A DNA stretch of 64,000 bases from Ruegeria sp. EL01. GTDB lineage: Bacteria; Pseudomonadota; Alphaproteobacteria; Rhodobacterales; Rhodobacteraceae. Below the pieces are notes generated by a model. It did not search any database, was not told the DNA's origin, and saw only the letters and a list, made by a program, of their open reading frames with translations. The stretch lies in contig NZ_OMPS01000041.1 of assembly GCF_900313035.1 (NCBI RefSeq), positions 1 through 64,000 of the forward strand, given 5' to 3'. Every line of letters begins with the position of its first letter. Position 1 is the first letter of the stretch. A program made the position numbers and the translations under genes. Shown piece by piece: positions 37,924-47,795 of the stretch.

Positions 37924-38691
37924 ATGATGCGTGTGCTGGTTGGGAGCTTTGCAGCAAGGCTCATCGCCTATCTGGCGGTGGCATTTGCTATTGCTCTGGC
38001 AGCGGCAGTTGCCCTAACGATAGCCAAGCTGTCCACCGCACTTACGCAGGCGGTTGACGGGCGCTACAGAATTGTCGCGACGGACCTGCGTGCCAATATT
38101 GAGACAGGGGTGAATTTTGGCCTCGCGGTCGAAGAGATCGTATCCAATGTATCGGTGCAGATTGAAGACAGGCTTGAGTCCGACGCCGAGATTTTGGCCA
38201 TCCGGCTGATTGCTGAGGATGGTCAGGAAATCCTCGCGTTGCAGTCGCAAACAGAAGGCCGAGAAAGTGCACAGGCAGAAGATATCGCAACGGTATCCGA
38301 ACCAATCATCAACTCTTTCGGAGCCGAAGTGGGGCGTGTGGAAGTTTCCTACGACCCGCGTGGTGCACAGAGTATTCTTGCTGAGTCCACCCGAATTCTG
38401 GCTTTGGAAGCTGCCGCGCTGCTTGCGGCCTGCGTCGGTGTGATCGGAGTGGCCAGTCTGATGGCCGCGCGGCGTATCGATCAAAGGCTGGACCGGCTGA
38501 CGGTGCAGTTGGAAAATGACATGTCGCCTGAGACGATGTCCGAGGTAAGTGGCGATCAGCTGGATCAGCTGGCGCAAAGCGCCGTGCACGCCTATCGCAC
38601 AAGCCAGGCAGAGTTGGATGATCTGGACGGAGAGGTGCAGCGCTTGTCCTATTCGGCGCAGCCAGCCGAACCGGGCAAGGGGGTGACCTGA
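37924..38691 (+). CDS. Membrane sensor-like protein with one extracytoplasmic domain
   Basis: 255 residues. Hydrophobic segment at about residues 8-32, an extracytoplasmic domain of about 110 residues (RYRIVATDLRANIETGVNF, ILAIRLIAEDGQEILAL) that looks like a Cache-type sensor, a second membrane segment (ALEAAALLAACVGVIGVASL), and a short HAMP-like cytoplasmic tail. No output domain. AGGAAGGCGAAG before the ATG at 37924 supports this start over GTG at 37897. The next gene starts with the same type of sensor, so the two may pair. Confidence 0.7.
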   Translation: MMRVLVGSFAARLIAYLAVAFAIALAAAVALTIAKLSTALTQAVDGRYRIVATDLRANIETGVNFGLAVEEIVSNVSVQIEDRLESDAEILAIRLIAEDGQEILALQSQTEGRESAQAEDIATVSEPIINSFGAEVGRVEVSYDPRGAQSILAESTRILALEAAALLAACVGVIGVASLMAARRIDQRLDRLTVQLENDMSPETMSEVSGDQLDQLAQSAVHAYRTSQAELDDLDGEVQRLSYSAQPAEPGKGVT

Positions 38692-40925
38692 TGGATCAGA
38701 TGTCCAGACGTTTTACCCTTTTTATCCTGTCGGCGGCGGTTCTATGTCTCGTTGTCTCCGTGAGCGCCTTGGGTCTGCGCTCGATCGGGTTGCTTGAGCG
38801 CAATGTGCGACCCATTCTTGAAACCAATGCGATGGTCGTCACTGAACGCGTGCGTGACCGCATCGAAAGCGCTGTGGCGATGGGGATACCCTATGAGGGG
38901 CTGGCGCAGGTGGACGAATATCTTGACCGTGCGCTGGAGGGCAGCCATGGCATTTCAAGCATCGTTCTGACGTCTCCCCGTGGCGTGGCGATGTATGCCT
39001 CAGGCCAGGCGCAATCGAATCCTAACCAGACCGGAGCTGATACCGAAGCACCGAGCGGTTCGGAGCAGGCGGAGCCTGATCGTGTGCGGGACCGTGGCTT
39101 GCAGGCTTTGCCTGCGGGGATACAAAGCGAACTGCTGCGCTGGCTGTCGCCCGAGATGTCCGCCACGGGCGACCCGACGCAGGGTGATACCGCCGGAAGC
39201 GGCGTTGTCGTCCTGCCGTTGCTGACCGCAGATGGAACAGAGTTCGGGCAGATTGTCACCCGTATTGACCAAACCTTTGTGACGCAGCAACTGCTAGATG
39301 CTGCAGCCGATATCTTGGTCATGGTCTTCGTAGCTGTGGTGTTGGCAGTCGAGATTTTGCTGGTCGTGACGTCCGCCAGCATCAGCAGCCCGTTGGCACA
39401 GGTGGCCAGGCTGCTCAATGCGCTGGTGGGCCGAGATTTCCGTCGGTTGGAAAAACCGGCTGGAGGCGTGCATATGCGTCGTGCAATACGGGCAGGCAAT
39501 GCTCTTTTGGAAACGCTGTCGACCCGGATGGCGGATACAAAAACGCGCATTGAAACCGGCCTTGCTGACGCCGCCGATGCAGATCGGATGCGCACCCGGC
39601 TAAAAGCTGTTGGTGAGTTCGTGGAGGACGGGCGCAACAAGATCGGCACGGCAGCCCACCTGGCAGGTGTGCGCGGTGCCGCATTCTTGTTTGTGATGAC
39701 AGAAGAACTGACTCGACCGTTTCTGCCACAATTCATCTCGGAAGTGCTGGGCAGCGGACCCGCACAAGGGTTCGACGGATTTGACAGTACCATTCTGATC
39801 GCGGTTCCGATCTCGGCCTTTATGTTGGGCGCCGCGGTGGTCGGAACGCTTGCGGCGGGTTGGGCCGATCGGGTCGGGCGCCGGAATGGCTTTATGATAG
39901 GCGCCGCACTGGCCAGCCTCGGCCTTGTTGTAACCGCCTTTGCTCCGAGCCTCGAGATTCTGATTTTGGCCCGTACTGTTTCCGGGGTTGGGTACGCTTT
40001 GTGCTTCTTGTCTTGCCAAGGGCAGGCGATAGACCAGACCACAACTGCCAACCGCACACGGGGCATGTCTGTTTTCGTGGGCGGCATCATGGCGGCGGAT
40101 GTCTGCGGGCCGGCGATTGGTGGCATTCTGGCAGAACAGTTCGGCTTTAGGTCCGCGCTTTTGGTCGCCGCCGCATTGGGCGTGCTCAGCATTCTACTGG
40201 CGATGCGATTGTTGGACGGGCGCAGCGATGGGGCACAGTCTTACACGTCAACGCATTTTGGATTTGAACCCAAAATTATCTTTGAGTGCATGCGCCAACC
40301 GCGCTTTGTAGTTGCCGCCTTGCTTGCGGCTTTGCCAGCCAAACTTCTGCTGTCGGGCTTCTTGTTCTTCCTGGTTCCCCTGCTCCTGACCGATATTGGG
40401 GCGACCAGCAATGAAATTGGCCGCATCACGATGCTATACGGGGCGTCGGCGCTGATCCTTTTGTCGCTGTTCTCGCGGCTATGCGACCGGTTCGGGCTGC
40501 ATGCCTTCATGGTGAGCGTCGGAGCCCTGCTGACGGGATGGGGATTGGTGCCTTTGGCCTATGGCGCCACGGTGTCGGCAGTGGCGTGGTCGGTTTTGAT
40601 CCTTGGCGTTGCACAGGCCATGAGCATTTCGGCGCAATCGGCTCTGTTTACGATTCTGGCAAAACACGAGATCGAGACGTATGGGCCGGGTCGGGTCTTG
40701 GGTATCTATCGCATGACTGAACGAGCCGGGTCAGTCATCGGGCCTCTGCTAGCCGGTATTCTATCGCAGTATTGGGGTCTCGCAGGTGCGGCCGCAATTC
40801 TGGGCGGGTTATCCGTTGTCACAGGTACCGGTTTTGCGGCTTTCTTCCTGGTTTCGGGCTTGCGGTCTGAGGATGACGACCTGAAAACGCGCGGCACAAG
40901 GGGGTACGATGTTGAGGCTGTGTAA
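38691..40925 (+). CDS. Sensor domain fused to an MFS transporter
   Basis: 744 residues. The N-terminal third has a membrane segment (FILSAAVLCLVVSVSAL), an extracytoplasmic sensor (ISSIVLTSPRGVAMYASG), a second membrane segment (ILVMVFVAVVLAVEILLVV) and a HAMP-like linker. From residue about 325 on it is a 12-segment MFS carrier (GWADRVGRRNGFMIGAAL, the A-motif; GVGYALCFLSCQGQAID). Its stop overlaps the start of the binding-protein gene. The fusion suggests that transport is set by, or reported to, the sensor. Substrate unknown; export of the product or a precursor is possible. Confidence 0.8.
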   Translation: MDQMSRRFTLFILSAAVLCLVVSVSALGLRSIGLLERNVRPILETNAMVVTERVRDRIESAVAMGIPYEGLAQVDEYLDRALEGSHGISSIVLTSPRGVAMYASGQAQSNPNQTGADTEAPSGSEQAEPDRVRDRGLQALPAGIQSELLRWLSPEMSATGDPTQGDTAGSGVVVLPLLTADGTEFGQIVTRIDQTFVTQQLLDAAADILVMVFVAVVLAVEILLVVTSASISSPLAQVARLLNALVGRDFRRLEKPAGGVHMRRAIRAGNALLETLSTRMADTKTRIETGLADAADADRMRTRLKAVGEFVEDGRNKIGTAAHLAGVRGAAFLFVMTEELTRPFLPQFISEVLGSGPAQGFDGFDSTILIAVPISAFMLGAAVVGTLAAGWADRVGRRNGFMIGAALASLGLVVTAFAPSLEILILARTVSGVGYALCFLSCQGQAIDQTTTANRTRGMSVFVGGIMAADVCGPAIGGILAEQFGFRSALLVAAALGVLSILLAMRLLDGRSDGAQSYTSTHFGFEPKIIFECMRQPRFVVAALLAALPAKLLLSGFLFFLVPLLLTDIGATSNEIGRITMLYGASALILLSLFSRLCDRFGLHAFMVSVGALLTGWGLVPLAYGATVSAVAWSVLILGVAQAMSISAQSALFTILAKHEIETYGPGRVLGIYRMTERAGSVIGPLLAGILSQYWGLAGAAAILGGLSVVTGTGFAAFFLVSGLRSEDDDLKTRGTRGYDVEAV

Positions 40926-42033
40926 TCCACGCGTCGCTCTTGCGAGCTGGTGTGCCCTGACATTGGTGACGATCTTTGGCGCCGGAAGTTTGCGGGCGCA
41001 GGACCAGATGCCAGACCTTTGTGAACGTCCGCATATCGACGGCGTGCCCCATATCGTGATGATTTTGTGGCGCGGTCCGACAACCGTCGAGCAAGGGCTT
41101 CAGGCCTATCTCGACAGTCGTGACCTGACATTCAATGTCACCTGCCTTAGTGCTGATCGGGACAGCTCGCGTTTCGCGCAGCTTGTTGAGCAGGCAAAGG
41201 AGCTGGAACCCGACCTGTTGTACACTTGGGGGACGTCTGCAACTTTGGCCGCGGTTGGTACATATGAAGAAGATGCGGCGGTGTTTCCGGTATCGCAAAC
41301 ACCGGTTCTGTTCACGATGGTATCTTATCCGGTTCAGTCTAAAATCGTGCCAAATTTTGACGGCAGCGGGCGAAACCTGACAGGCAGTTCGCATACTGTG
41401 CCGTTGGAGTCCCAACTCAAGGCGATGCTTGCCTATCGCGACGTGACCCGGATTGGGATGATCTTCAATCCGCGCGAAGACAACTCGGTCCTGAACATGC
41501 ATGAGATGCGTGCTCTGACCGAAGAGATCGGCATTGAGCTTGTGGCTATTTCGGTTCCTCTCAAAGAGCGGCAGGACGAGTCCGACACAGAAGTCGAAGC
41601 TGACAGGGGCGACGAGGAAGTTTCCGAAGGCCAGCCTGACCCCTCGACCTTGCCAGAGTTGATTGCCCTGATGGCCGCACAAGACGTACAGTTTCTGTAT
41701 ATCGGTCCGGATAATTTTGTGGGGACCAACCAGGAAACCATAATTGGCGAGGCCTTGTCGTATGGTATCCCAAGCTTTACCGGTACCGAGCTTGAGATCC
41801 TCGACGGGGACGCATTGGTCGGGCTGGTCACGCCATATTACAATCTCGGACTTCTCAACGGATCGCTGATTGAGCGGATCCTTCTAGATGGTGAAGCACC
41901 CGAGACAATTCCGATCGGTACTCTGGCGCGGTTTACCTATATCGTGCGCATGAATGTAGCGCTGCGCATTGGTGTATTCCCGCCACTGGATATTCTGGAG
42001 TTTGCCCGCATTCTCGAAGGAGAGTCCGAATGA
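40909..42033 (+). CDS. ABC-type substrate-binding protein (TrpX/PF04392-like)
   Basis: 374 residues with a signal peptide ending near SLRAQDQ. IVMILWRGPTTVEQGLQAYL, LLYTWGTSATLAAVG, RIGMIFNPREDNSVLN and FLYIGPDNFVGTNQETI fit the ABC_sub_bind family, which often has orphan members. A very acidic insert (residues about 222-245, rich in Glu/Asp) is unusual. No ABC permease or ATPase of this type is nearby, so it may deliver a ligand to the neighbouring sensors. Confidence 0.8.
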   Translation: MLRLCNPRVALASWCALTLVTIFGAGSLRAQDQMPDLCERPHIDGVPHIVMILWRGPTTVEQGLQAYLDSRDLTFNVTCLSADRDSSRFAQLVEQAKELEPDLLYTWGTSATLAAVGTYEEDAAVFPVSQTPVLFTMVSYPVQSKIVPNFDGSGRNLTGSSHTVPLESQLKAMLAYRDVTRIGMIFNPREDNSVLNMHEMRALTEEIGIELVAISVPLKERQDESDTEVEADRGDEEVSEGQPDPSTLPELIALMAAQDVQFLYIGPDNFVGTNQETIIGEALSYGIPSFTGTELEILDGDALVGLVTPYYNLGLLNGSLIERILLDGEAPETIPIGTLARFTYIVRMNVALRIGVFPPLDILEFARILEGESE

Positions 42034-42809
42034 TGGCCACTGCGTCCCAAGGACCGGCCAACGCAGCTGGGGGCCGCGCACCTTTGCATGAGGGCTGGCC
42101 TCAGGCCCTGCCATATGGGCTAGCACTGCGCAAAATGGATATCGGCGATTTGGACAGGCTGGTGGAATTGCATGCTGAGCTGCATCAACTGAGCCACCAG
42201 CAGCCCGCACCATTCGTACGCGAAAAAGATGAGTTCTTTGCCGAACATCTGACAAATGCAGGGGAGGTTTGGGGCCTTTGGGAAAATGCAGGACCCAAAT
42301 ACCAGCTCGCCGGATATACCGTCATTGGATTACCAGCCGCGTCCGACCCGGTAAATTTCGGGCGTGATCTAGGGATAGATGACGAGGCGCGCCTCGCTCT
42401 GGTTGCGCATTTGGATGGGACAGGTGTTTTGCCGCATCGGCGCGGGCTTGGCTTGCAACGCTACCTGACTGGGTATCGCATGGAGCGGGCGCGGACATTG
42501 GGACGCAAAACCGTGATATCCATGGCGTCACCGCAGAACGGTTTTTCCTTGTCGAACCTGTTGCAATGTGGCCTGACGGTTCAACGATTGATCCACAAAT
42601 ATGATGCGTTGCGGTTTGTTTTGGTTCGGACTCTGCCTGACCAACCAACATATGAGGACGACTACCAATCGGTCACGGTACCGCTGCTGGCAAAGTCAGA
42701 AGAACATGAACGGCGCTTGCAGGCAGGCTGCGTGGGCATCGCATTGCGAGATGTCGATGGTACCTTGTCGCTCGTCTACGCAAAGCCGGGGAAGGAGGCC
42801 GCCCGATGA
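42030..42809 (+). CDS. GNAT-family N-acetyltransferase
   Basis: 259 residues. The acetyl-CoA motif is LPHRRGLGLQRYLTGYRMERAR (HRRGLGLQ pyrophosphate loop), followed by ASPQNGFSLSNLLQCGL. The start overlaps the stop of the binding-protein gene (ATGATG at 42030), and its own stop overlaps the phosphatase start. It could acetylate the peptide, confer self-resistance, or act on a signal; the sequence does not say. Confidence 0.8.
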   Translation: MMATASQGPANAAGGRAPLHEGWPQALPYGLALRKMDIGDLDRLVELHAELHQLSHQQPAPFVREKDEFFAEHLTNAGEVWGLWENAGPKYQLAGYTVIGLPAASDPVNFGRDLGIDDEARLALVAHLDGTGVLPHRRGLGLQRYLTGYRMERARTLGRKTVISMASPQNGFSLSNLLQCGLTVQRLIHKYDALRFVLVRTLPDQPTYEDDYQSVTVPLLAKSEEHERRLQAGCVGIALRDVDGTLSLVYAKPGKEAAR

Positions 42810-44656
42810 CGTCCGGCTCCGACACCGCGGCACTTGCAAGGCTTAGCTTGCGCAGTCGGATCACGACTATCGTCTGTATCGTGTTTCTGGTTCTCACCGC
42901 GCTTTTGCTTTTCGAGATGCACAGCCGCGAACGGGCAATGCAAACGCGGCTGGAAAATGCGTTGCTGACAAGCCTTCAACTCAATCTCGAGAGCTTGCAG
43001 GACGTCGAGTTTCAGCGTGCAGAGGCCTATGCGCGCCGGTTTCAGGAAAACCGGGAGCTTGCTCAGGGGTTGCTTGACGGTGATACCGACCTGATTGATC
43101 TTCAGCTTGTGGAATTGCAAGCCGACCTTGACCCCACCGCTGCGCAGTTTGTCAGCTTCGATGGCGAGTTTCTTGGCGGCTCCGACAGCCCGCTGGTCGA
43201 AGCACCGATTTTGCAAGCCAGGCATCTGGAATTGTTGCGGGCTCAGGGGCGCGTGACCACCGGGCTGATATTCGGGGCAGACGGGTCTCTGGTCCATGTC
43301 GCGGCTGCCCCGCTCTTTGTGCAGGCGCGTCCGGTAGCTGCGGCGATCGTCGTTAGCCCGTTTCAACGCACAACTGATAAGTTGGCCAAAGGATTCGGTT
43401 CGCAGGTTCTGACCTTGTCGGAGGACGGAGACGTCTTGCAAAGCAGCGGCACCGTCATGGTCGACGAGCAGCGGACCAAAATCAACATGCAGGCGACCGG
43501 GTCGGGCATTTCCCTTCTGGAAGATGATGGAAGGTTTCTTCAGGTTGCCAGCTTGCCTGTTCCGAGCACGTTTCTAGACGCACCGCTGCACGTCGTGGGT
43601 ATTCAAGATGCCTCTGAAGCGCTGCGCGAAACCTGGATCGGAAACGCCGTATCCGCTCTTGCGCTTGCTAGCGGCCTCACGCTGTTTCTTGCATTTATCA
43701 ACTGGTCGCTCAGACACTCGTTCTTTCCTTTGAATGCGGTGATACGGTCGCTCGACGCTTTGTCGGAAGGTAAAACAGATCAGGCCGTGAACGTGCCAAA
43801 GACAGATGATGAAATCGGCAGACTTGCCGGTACGTTCGAAGTTTTTCGAAAAAGTATGGAAGCCCGTGGCGAATTGGAACGGGTCAACCGCGAACTGGAT
43901 GTGGCGACACGTATTCAGCAGCAATGCCTTCCAACAACATTTCCCGAATTGGCAGAAATGAGTTTCGCTGCGGACATGGTGCCGATGCGCGAGGTCGGAG
44001 GGGACTTTTACGATGTATTCGACTTACCGTCGGGCAAGATCGGGTGCGTGATTGCCGATGTTTCCGACAAAGGCATGGGGGCAGCCCTGTTCATGGCCAT
44101 CTCGCGCACCGTCATGCGGGCGATTGCAGCATCGGCGCAGGGGCCCGCAGATTGCGTGACGATGGTGAACAACTACCTTTGCGTCGACAATGACGCGATG
44201 CTCTTTGTCACCTTGTTCTATGTCGAAATCGACCCGAATACTGGCGCGATGGTTTTCTGCAACGCAGGGCATAATCCGCCGGTCATCGTCGGTCCCGAAA
44301 CCGAACCACGTTATCTGAAATTCGATCAGGGTCAGCCTGCATTGGCCGTGTGGGAAGATTTCGACTACGAGGAAGAGACTGGCGCGCTTAACTCGGGAGA
44401 GACGTTGTTTTGCTACACAGATGGCGTGACCGAAGCGATGTCGGCCAAGCTGGAAGAGTATGGCGAAGCGCGCCTGCTGGAGGCGATGCGCCCGCTGATG
44501 GGGGCCACGCCTTCGGACCAACTCGAAGCGATCATGAAGTCGGTTTCGACCTTTACGGAAGGGGCTGAAACCAGTGATGACATCACCTGCCTGTCGATAG
44601 AGTTCAAGGGGCAGTCATCGCAGTCGGAAGGCAATATCGCGGAGCAGGCGGATTGA
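42806..44656 (+). CDS. SpoIIE-type PP2C phosphatase with extracytoplasmic sensor and HAMP
   Basis: 616 residues. Membrane segment at 25-45, an extracytoplasmic domain of about 240 residues, a second segment (AVSALALASGLTLFLAFI), HAMP (RSLDALSEGKTDQAVNV), then the phosphatase domain with its metal aspartates in REVGGDFYDVFD and VIADVSDKGMGAALFMA, and FCNAGHNPPVIV. It should dephosphorylate a STAS antagonist in response to an outside signal. Translationally coupled to the GNAT gene. The matching kinase is at 37443 and the STAS protein at 61919. Confidence 0.92.
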   Translation: MTSGSDTAALARLSLRSRITTIVCIVFLVLTALLLFEMHSRERAMQTRLENALLTSLQLNLESLQDVEFQRAEAYARRFQENRELAQGLLDGDTDLIDLQLVELQADLDPTAAQFVSFDGEFLGGSDSPLVEAPILQARHLELLRAQGRVTTGLIFGADGSLVHVAAAPLFVQARPVAAAIVVSPFQRTTDKLAKGFGSQVLTLSEDGDVLQSSGTVMVDEQRTKINMQATGSGISLLEDDGRFLQVASLPVPSTFLDAPLHVVGIQDASEALRETWIGNAVSALALASGLTLFLAFINWSLRHSFFPLNAVIRSLDALSEGKTDQAVNVPKTDDEIGRLAGTFEVFRKSMEARGELERVNRELDVATRIQQQCLPTTFPELAEMSFAADMVPMREVGGDFYDVFDLPSGKIGCVIADVSDKGMGAALFMAISRTVMRAIAASAQGPADCVTMVNNYLCVDNDAMLFVTLFYVEIDPNTGAMVFCNAGHNPPVIVGPETEPRYLKFDQGQPALAVWEDFDYEEETGALNSGETLFCYTDGVTEAMSAKLEEYGEARLLEAMRPLMGATPSDQLEAIMKSVSTFTEGAETSDDITCLSIEFKGQSSQSEGNIAEQAD

Positions 44657-44681
44657 ACAAGCAAGTTGACGGGAGGTGGGC

Positions 44682-46496
44682 ATGAAAACCATTGCAACCT
44701 GGCTGGTACATATTGTCCGCGCAACCCGTGTCGGATGGAGTTTGCCTGCCGCCATGGAGGCCGGACCCAAGGGTCAGCTTTTTGCCGATTTGATGCAAGC
44801 CCAGATAGCAGAGAAACTGTCGGCAGACAGATTGGTCAGCTATGAAACAGTTCGCGATACGGTGCGAGAGGCGGTATCGGTGCTTCATCGCGAGGGAACC
44901 GACGCAACTGGCGAGGTCTTTGCCAAGGCGCAGCGCTTAGCTGCGCCGCTCGCCGACACGGATCCGGAATTGGACGCCCTTTCGCAAAGCTGGATCGAGC
45001 AGGCCATGGCCTTCTACGACGTCCGGCTCGGTGATTTGAAATCTGCAGAGGCCCGGCTGGAACGGGCCATGGCGGATGATACGCGACTAGAGCAGGACTT
45101 TGGCTATGACCTGATGCATATCGGGCGCATTCATACACTTCACCTTTGGGCGCGGGTTCAGGCGGCAAAAGGCGATGTTTCGACTGCGCTTCAGACCACG
45201 GATGCAGTCTTGATTTATCTGCATGGCGGTGGCGAGGATTTGCCCTTCGGCACCGGGTGGTCTTCGAACCTCGCTAAGCAAATCCGACCCGACCTCGCTT
45301 CGGCCATGACCTGCCGGATCTGTAGTGAAATCGGAGCTATCGTGCAGTCAATGTCTCAGGCCGAGGCGCGACAGTATCTGTTGGTGATGCCGGGGCTTAA
45401 ACAGGTTGCCGCTTTGGGCATCTATGACGAGATAACCGCATGGCGCAGTGCAAAATTGGCTTGGTGCGAAGGTCAGGTTTACGATTTTTTTGAGTCGCTC
45501 GTTCCAGCTCTTATGGCCGGGCGCGGGCAAACATGCCTGTGGTACACGATGGTGCTGGATGCGGTTTCGGTTGCAAAAGGACTGAGAGAGCAAAGTGGTC
45601 TTTTGTTTGCACAGGATGTTGCACAGCGGGCCGAAGAAGACACCGCAGACCCGATTGTCTTGCCCGGTGTAATTCGGGCTGCCTTGCGAAACTGCGATGC
45701 GGTATCCCTTTCGGTTCCTTTGATTGTGAATTGGCCAAAACGCCGATTTCATTTGATGTGCATGGGGTTGCCCAGATCAGGGACGACGTCTCTGTTTACG
45801 CTCTTCCGCCCCATGCGCGCAGCAAATGAATATGCCGAGAAAGCAACCATCGACGCACTGACCGGTCAGATACCGGGTTCAGACCTGGCTACTTTTTTGG
45901 CCCGGCGCGACCGCGAAAGCGCGTTGGAGATGGATGCTGCCAGTTTCTTGCATCTCGCAGCGCCGGAATTGGTGACCCAGTGCCCAGACGCTGGCTTTGT
46001 GTTGCCTATCAGGCCGCCTGCGGAGTGGTTCGAAAGCTATCTAAAAATGCTGCTGCGCTGGCATGACGGGTTTCAAGCCAAAGGCCGCACCCCGCCAGAC
46101 TGGATGAAGGCGTATGGCCAACTCCTGTTTGGCCATTTTGATTGGGCGGAAATCGCCACGGAAGACGCGCGCGAACGTTTCATGCCGAAGGTTGCGGAAC
46201 GGTTTCTTGGTCATTGGGCTGATGCCACTTCGCGCACGCTCGAAGTTCTTCCACCGCAACGCCGGCTTGTCTTACACACGCATGATCTTGGGCGGCGGCG
46301 TGGAGATTTGGCCCAATTGGCTGGCATCACAGAAGAGCACATCACAACGGAAAGCCATGCCAATATCAGCCCGCCGGGCCCGGATATTCTGCAAGGAATA
46401 TCCAGGTCGGAATTGGCGCAGATGGCGCAAGAAATCTGTGGCCCAGCCTATTTAGCCGCAAGCGTCGAAGCCGACGCGCACCAGGCGACTGTTTAG
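44682..46496 (+). CDS. Sulfotransferase-like protein with helical N-terminal domain
   Basis: 604 residues. The N-terminal 340 residues are helical, partly TPR-like (ERAMADDTRLEQDFGYDLM, ARVQAAKGDVSTALQTTDAV). From residue about 360 there is a PAPS-type P-loop (GLPRSGTTSLF) and a sulfotransferase-like fold. GGGAGG precedes the ATG at 44682. It precedes TfuA and YcaO in the operon. A role in sulfating the peptide or a small partner is possible; the N-terminal domain may hold the leader or a protein partner. Confidence 0.72.
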   Translation: MKTIATWLVHIVRATRVGWSLPAAMEAGPKGQLFADLMQAQIAEKLSADRLVSYETVRDTVREAVSVLHREGTDATGEVFAKAQRLAAPLADTDPELDALSQSWIEQAMAFYDVRLGDLKSAEARLERAMADDTRLEQDFGYDLMHIGRIHTLHLWARVQAAKGDVSTALQTTDAVLIYLHGGGEDLPFGTGWSSNLAKQIRPDLASAMTCRICSEIGAIVQSMSQAEARQYLLVMPGLKQVAALGIYDEITAWRSAKLAWCEGQVYDFFESLVPALMAGRGQTCLWYTMVLDAVSVAKGLREQSGLLFAQDVAQRAEEDTADPIVLPGVIRAALRNCDAVSLSVPLIVNWPKRRFHLMCMGLPRSGTTSLFTLFRPMRAANEYAEKATIDALTGQIPGSDLATFLARRDRESALEMDAASFLHLAAPELVTQCPDAGFVLPIRPPAEWFESYLKMLLRWHDGFQAKGRTPPDWMKAYGQLLFGHFDWAEIATEDARERFMPKVAERFLGHWADATSRTLEVLPPQRRLVLHTHDLGRRRGDLAQLAGITEEHITTESHANISPPGPDILQGISRSELAQMAQEICGPAYLAASVEADAHQATV

Positions 46497-46499
46497 AAA

Positions 46500-47795
46500 A
46501 TGACAGTGCAGGAAAGTCAGATGCTCTCGGGTCGGGATCTTGTCTTTCTGGGACCATCCCTATCTTTGCCAAAGGCGGTTGCGCTGCACCCCGAAGCGGT
46601 TATTCGACCACCAATCAAATTCGGCGATCTCTATGCTGTTCTGGCCCGCCCGCCCGCCCGGGTCTTGATCATCGATGGTTTTTTTCACGCGCAGACACCG
46701 GTCTGGCAGCGAGAAATCCTTTCGGCGCTTCACGCTGGTATCGAGATTTTTGGAACATCAAGCATGGGAGCGTTGCGGGCGTTAGAGCTGGCACCTTATG
46801 GCATGGTCGGATTAGGAGAGGTCTTTCGACTGTTCGAAAACGGCGAGATCGAAGGGGATGACGAAGTGGCACTAAGTCACGGCCCAGCTGAGATGGGGTA
46901 TGTCGAACTTTCCGTTCCTTTGGTTGATCTGCGTTGGGTGGTAGGAGAGATATTTGGAAATGAACCTCAGACTGGCAATCTGATCGCACAGGTCAAATCC
47001 TGGGGGCATGTGAATCGAACCGTGGAACGGATCGTCGCTGCGGCCGACCGGTTGGGGTTAAACGGCGCAGAGTTGAGGCACTCACTGGCGAACCGAACCC
47101 GATTGAAAACCTTGGATGCAAGGGCCGCGTTGATGCTGTTGGCCGATAGCGGGCCTGCGGGTGCCCACAAGGCTGACCTGTGGCCAATCCCCGGCCCGGC
47201 GCTGCTTGATGTTGAACCGCGGCTATCGCGCCTTGTGAATGGGCCAGAAGGCCGGCCGTTGTCTCTGAGTGCGCAGTTGCAGGCCCGTGCCGAACAGCCC
47301 GGAGTCTTGTCCGAGGCGTGGCGACTGAGTCGACGTCATTGGTTTCTTCAAGATTGGTGTGCATTGACGCGGCAAGGCCCGAACGAGGCGGAGGTTTCAC
47401 GGTTTGCAGGTCAAGCCGTAAGCGAACATGCGAAGGCGAACGGGCAAAACCAAGAATGCTGGCTTGCATTGCATGGGGTGCGGTTTGACGAGCTATCATC
47501 CATTTTTCAGGGCTACGCCACAAGCGATTGGATCGCGCGGCGACCCGTTGAAGATCTGAATTTGATAGGTCGCTTCGGTCCTGAGGTGCCCTCCGAAATG
47601 GCAGTCTTACTTGACTGGGCAGCGCGCTCTGGCGTGGTCCCGCCTGAGGATGCGGCGAAAGAGGTAACTGCGACTGCCGCTTGGCTCGTGCAACAGGGTC
47701 CGTTGTTTTTTGGGGCTGTGGACTGGCATGAGGACGTCGCCCTACTCGATACATCAACCGCTGGAAATCAGCTGTTCGAGCGGACCAGACCATGA
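46500..47795 (+). CDS. TfuA-like protein, YcaO partner
   Basis: 431 residues. The TfuA domain covers about residues 10-130: LVFLGPSLSLPKAVALHPEAV, PPIKFGDLYAVL, VLIIDGFFHAQTPVWQREIL, GTSSMGALRALELAPYGMVGLG. TfuA proteins help YcaO enzymes make thioamides, in thioviridamide-type peptides and in methyl-CoM reductase, by bringing sulfide. The C-terminal 250 residues are not recognised. ATGA overlap with the ycaO gene shows coupling. Confidence 0.9.
   Translation: MTVQESQMLSGRDLVFLGPSLSLPKAVALHPEAVIRPPIKFGDLYAVLARPPARVLIIDGFFHAQTPVWQREILSALHAGIEIFGTSSMGALRALELAPYGMVGLGEVFRLFENGEIEGDDEVALSHGPAEMGYVELSVPLVDLRWVVGEIFGNEPQTGNLIAQVKSWGHVNRTVERIVAAADRLGLNGAELRHSLANRTRLKTLDARAALMLLADSGPAGAHKADLWPIPGPALLDVEPRLSRLVNGPEGRPLSLSAQLQARAEQPGVLSEAWRLSRRHWFLQDWCALTRQGPNEAEVSRFAGQAVSEHAKANGQNQECWLALHGVRFDELSSIFQGYATSDWIARRPVEDLNLIGRFGPEVPSEMAVLLDWAARSGVVPPEDAAKEVTATAAWLVQQGPLFFGAVDWHEDVALLDTSTAGNQLFERTRP

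Noticed and set aside
38891..40192. Minus-strand 433-codon frame opposite the sensor-MFS gene
   Set aside because: Ala/Ser/Pro-rich antisense frame typical of high-GC coding DNA; the plus-strand gene has clear membrane and MFS motifs.
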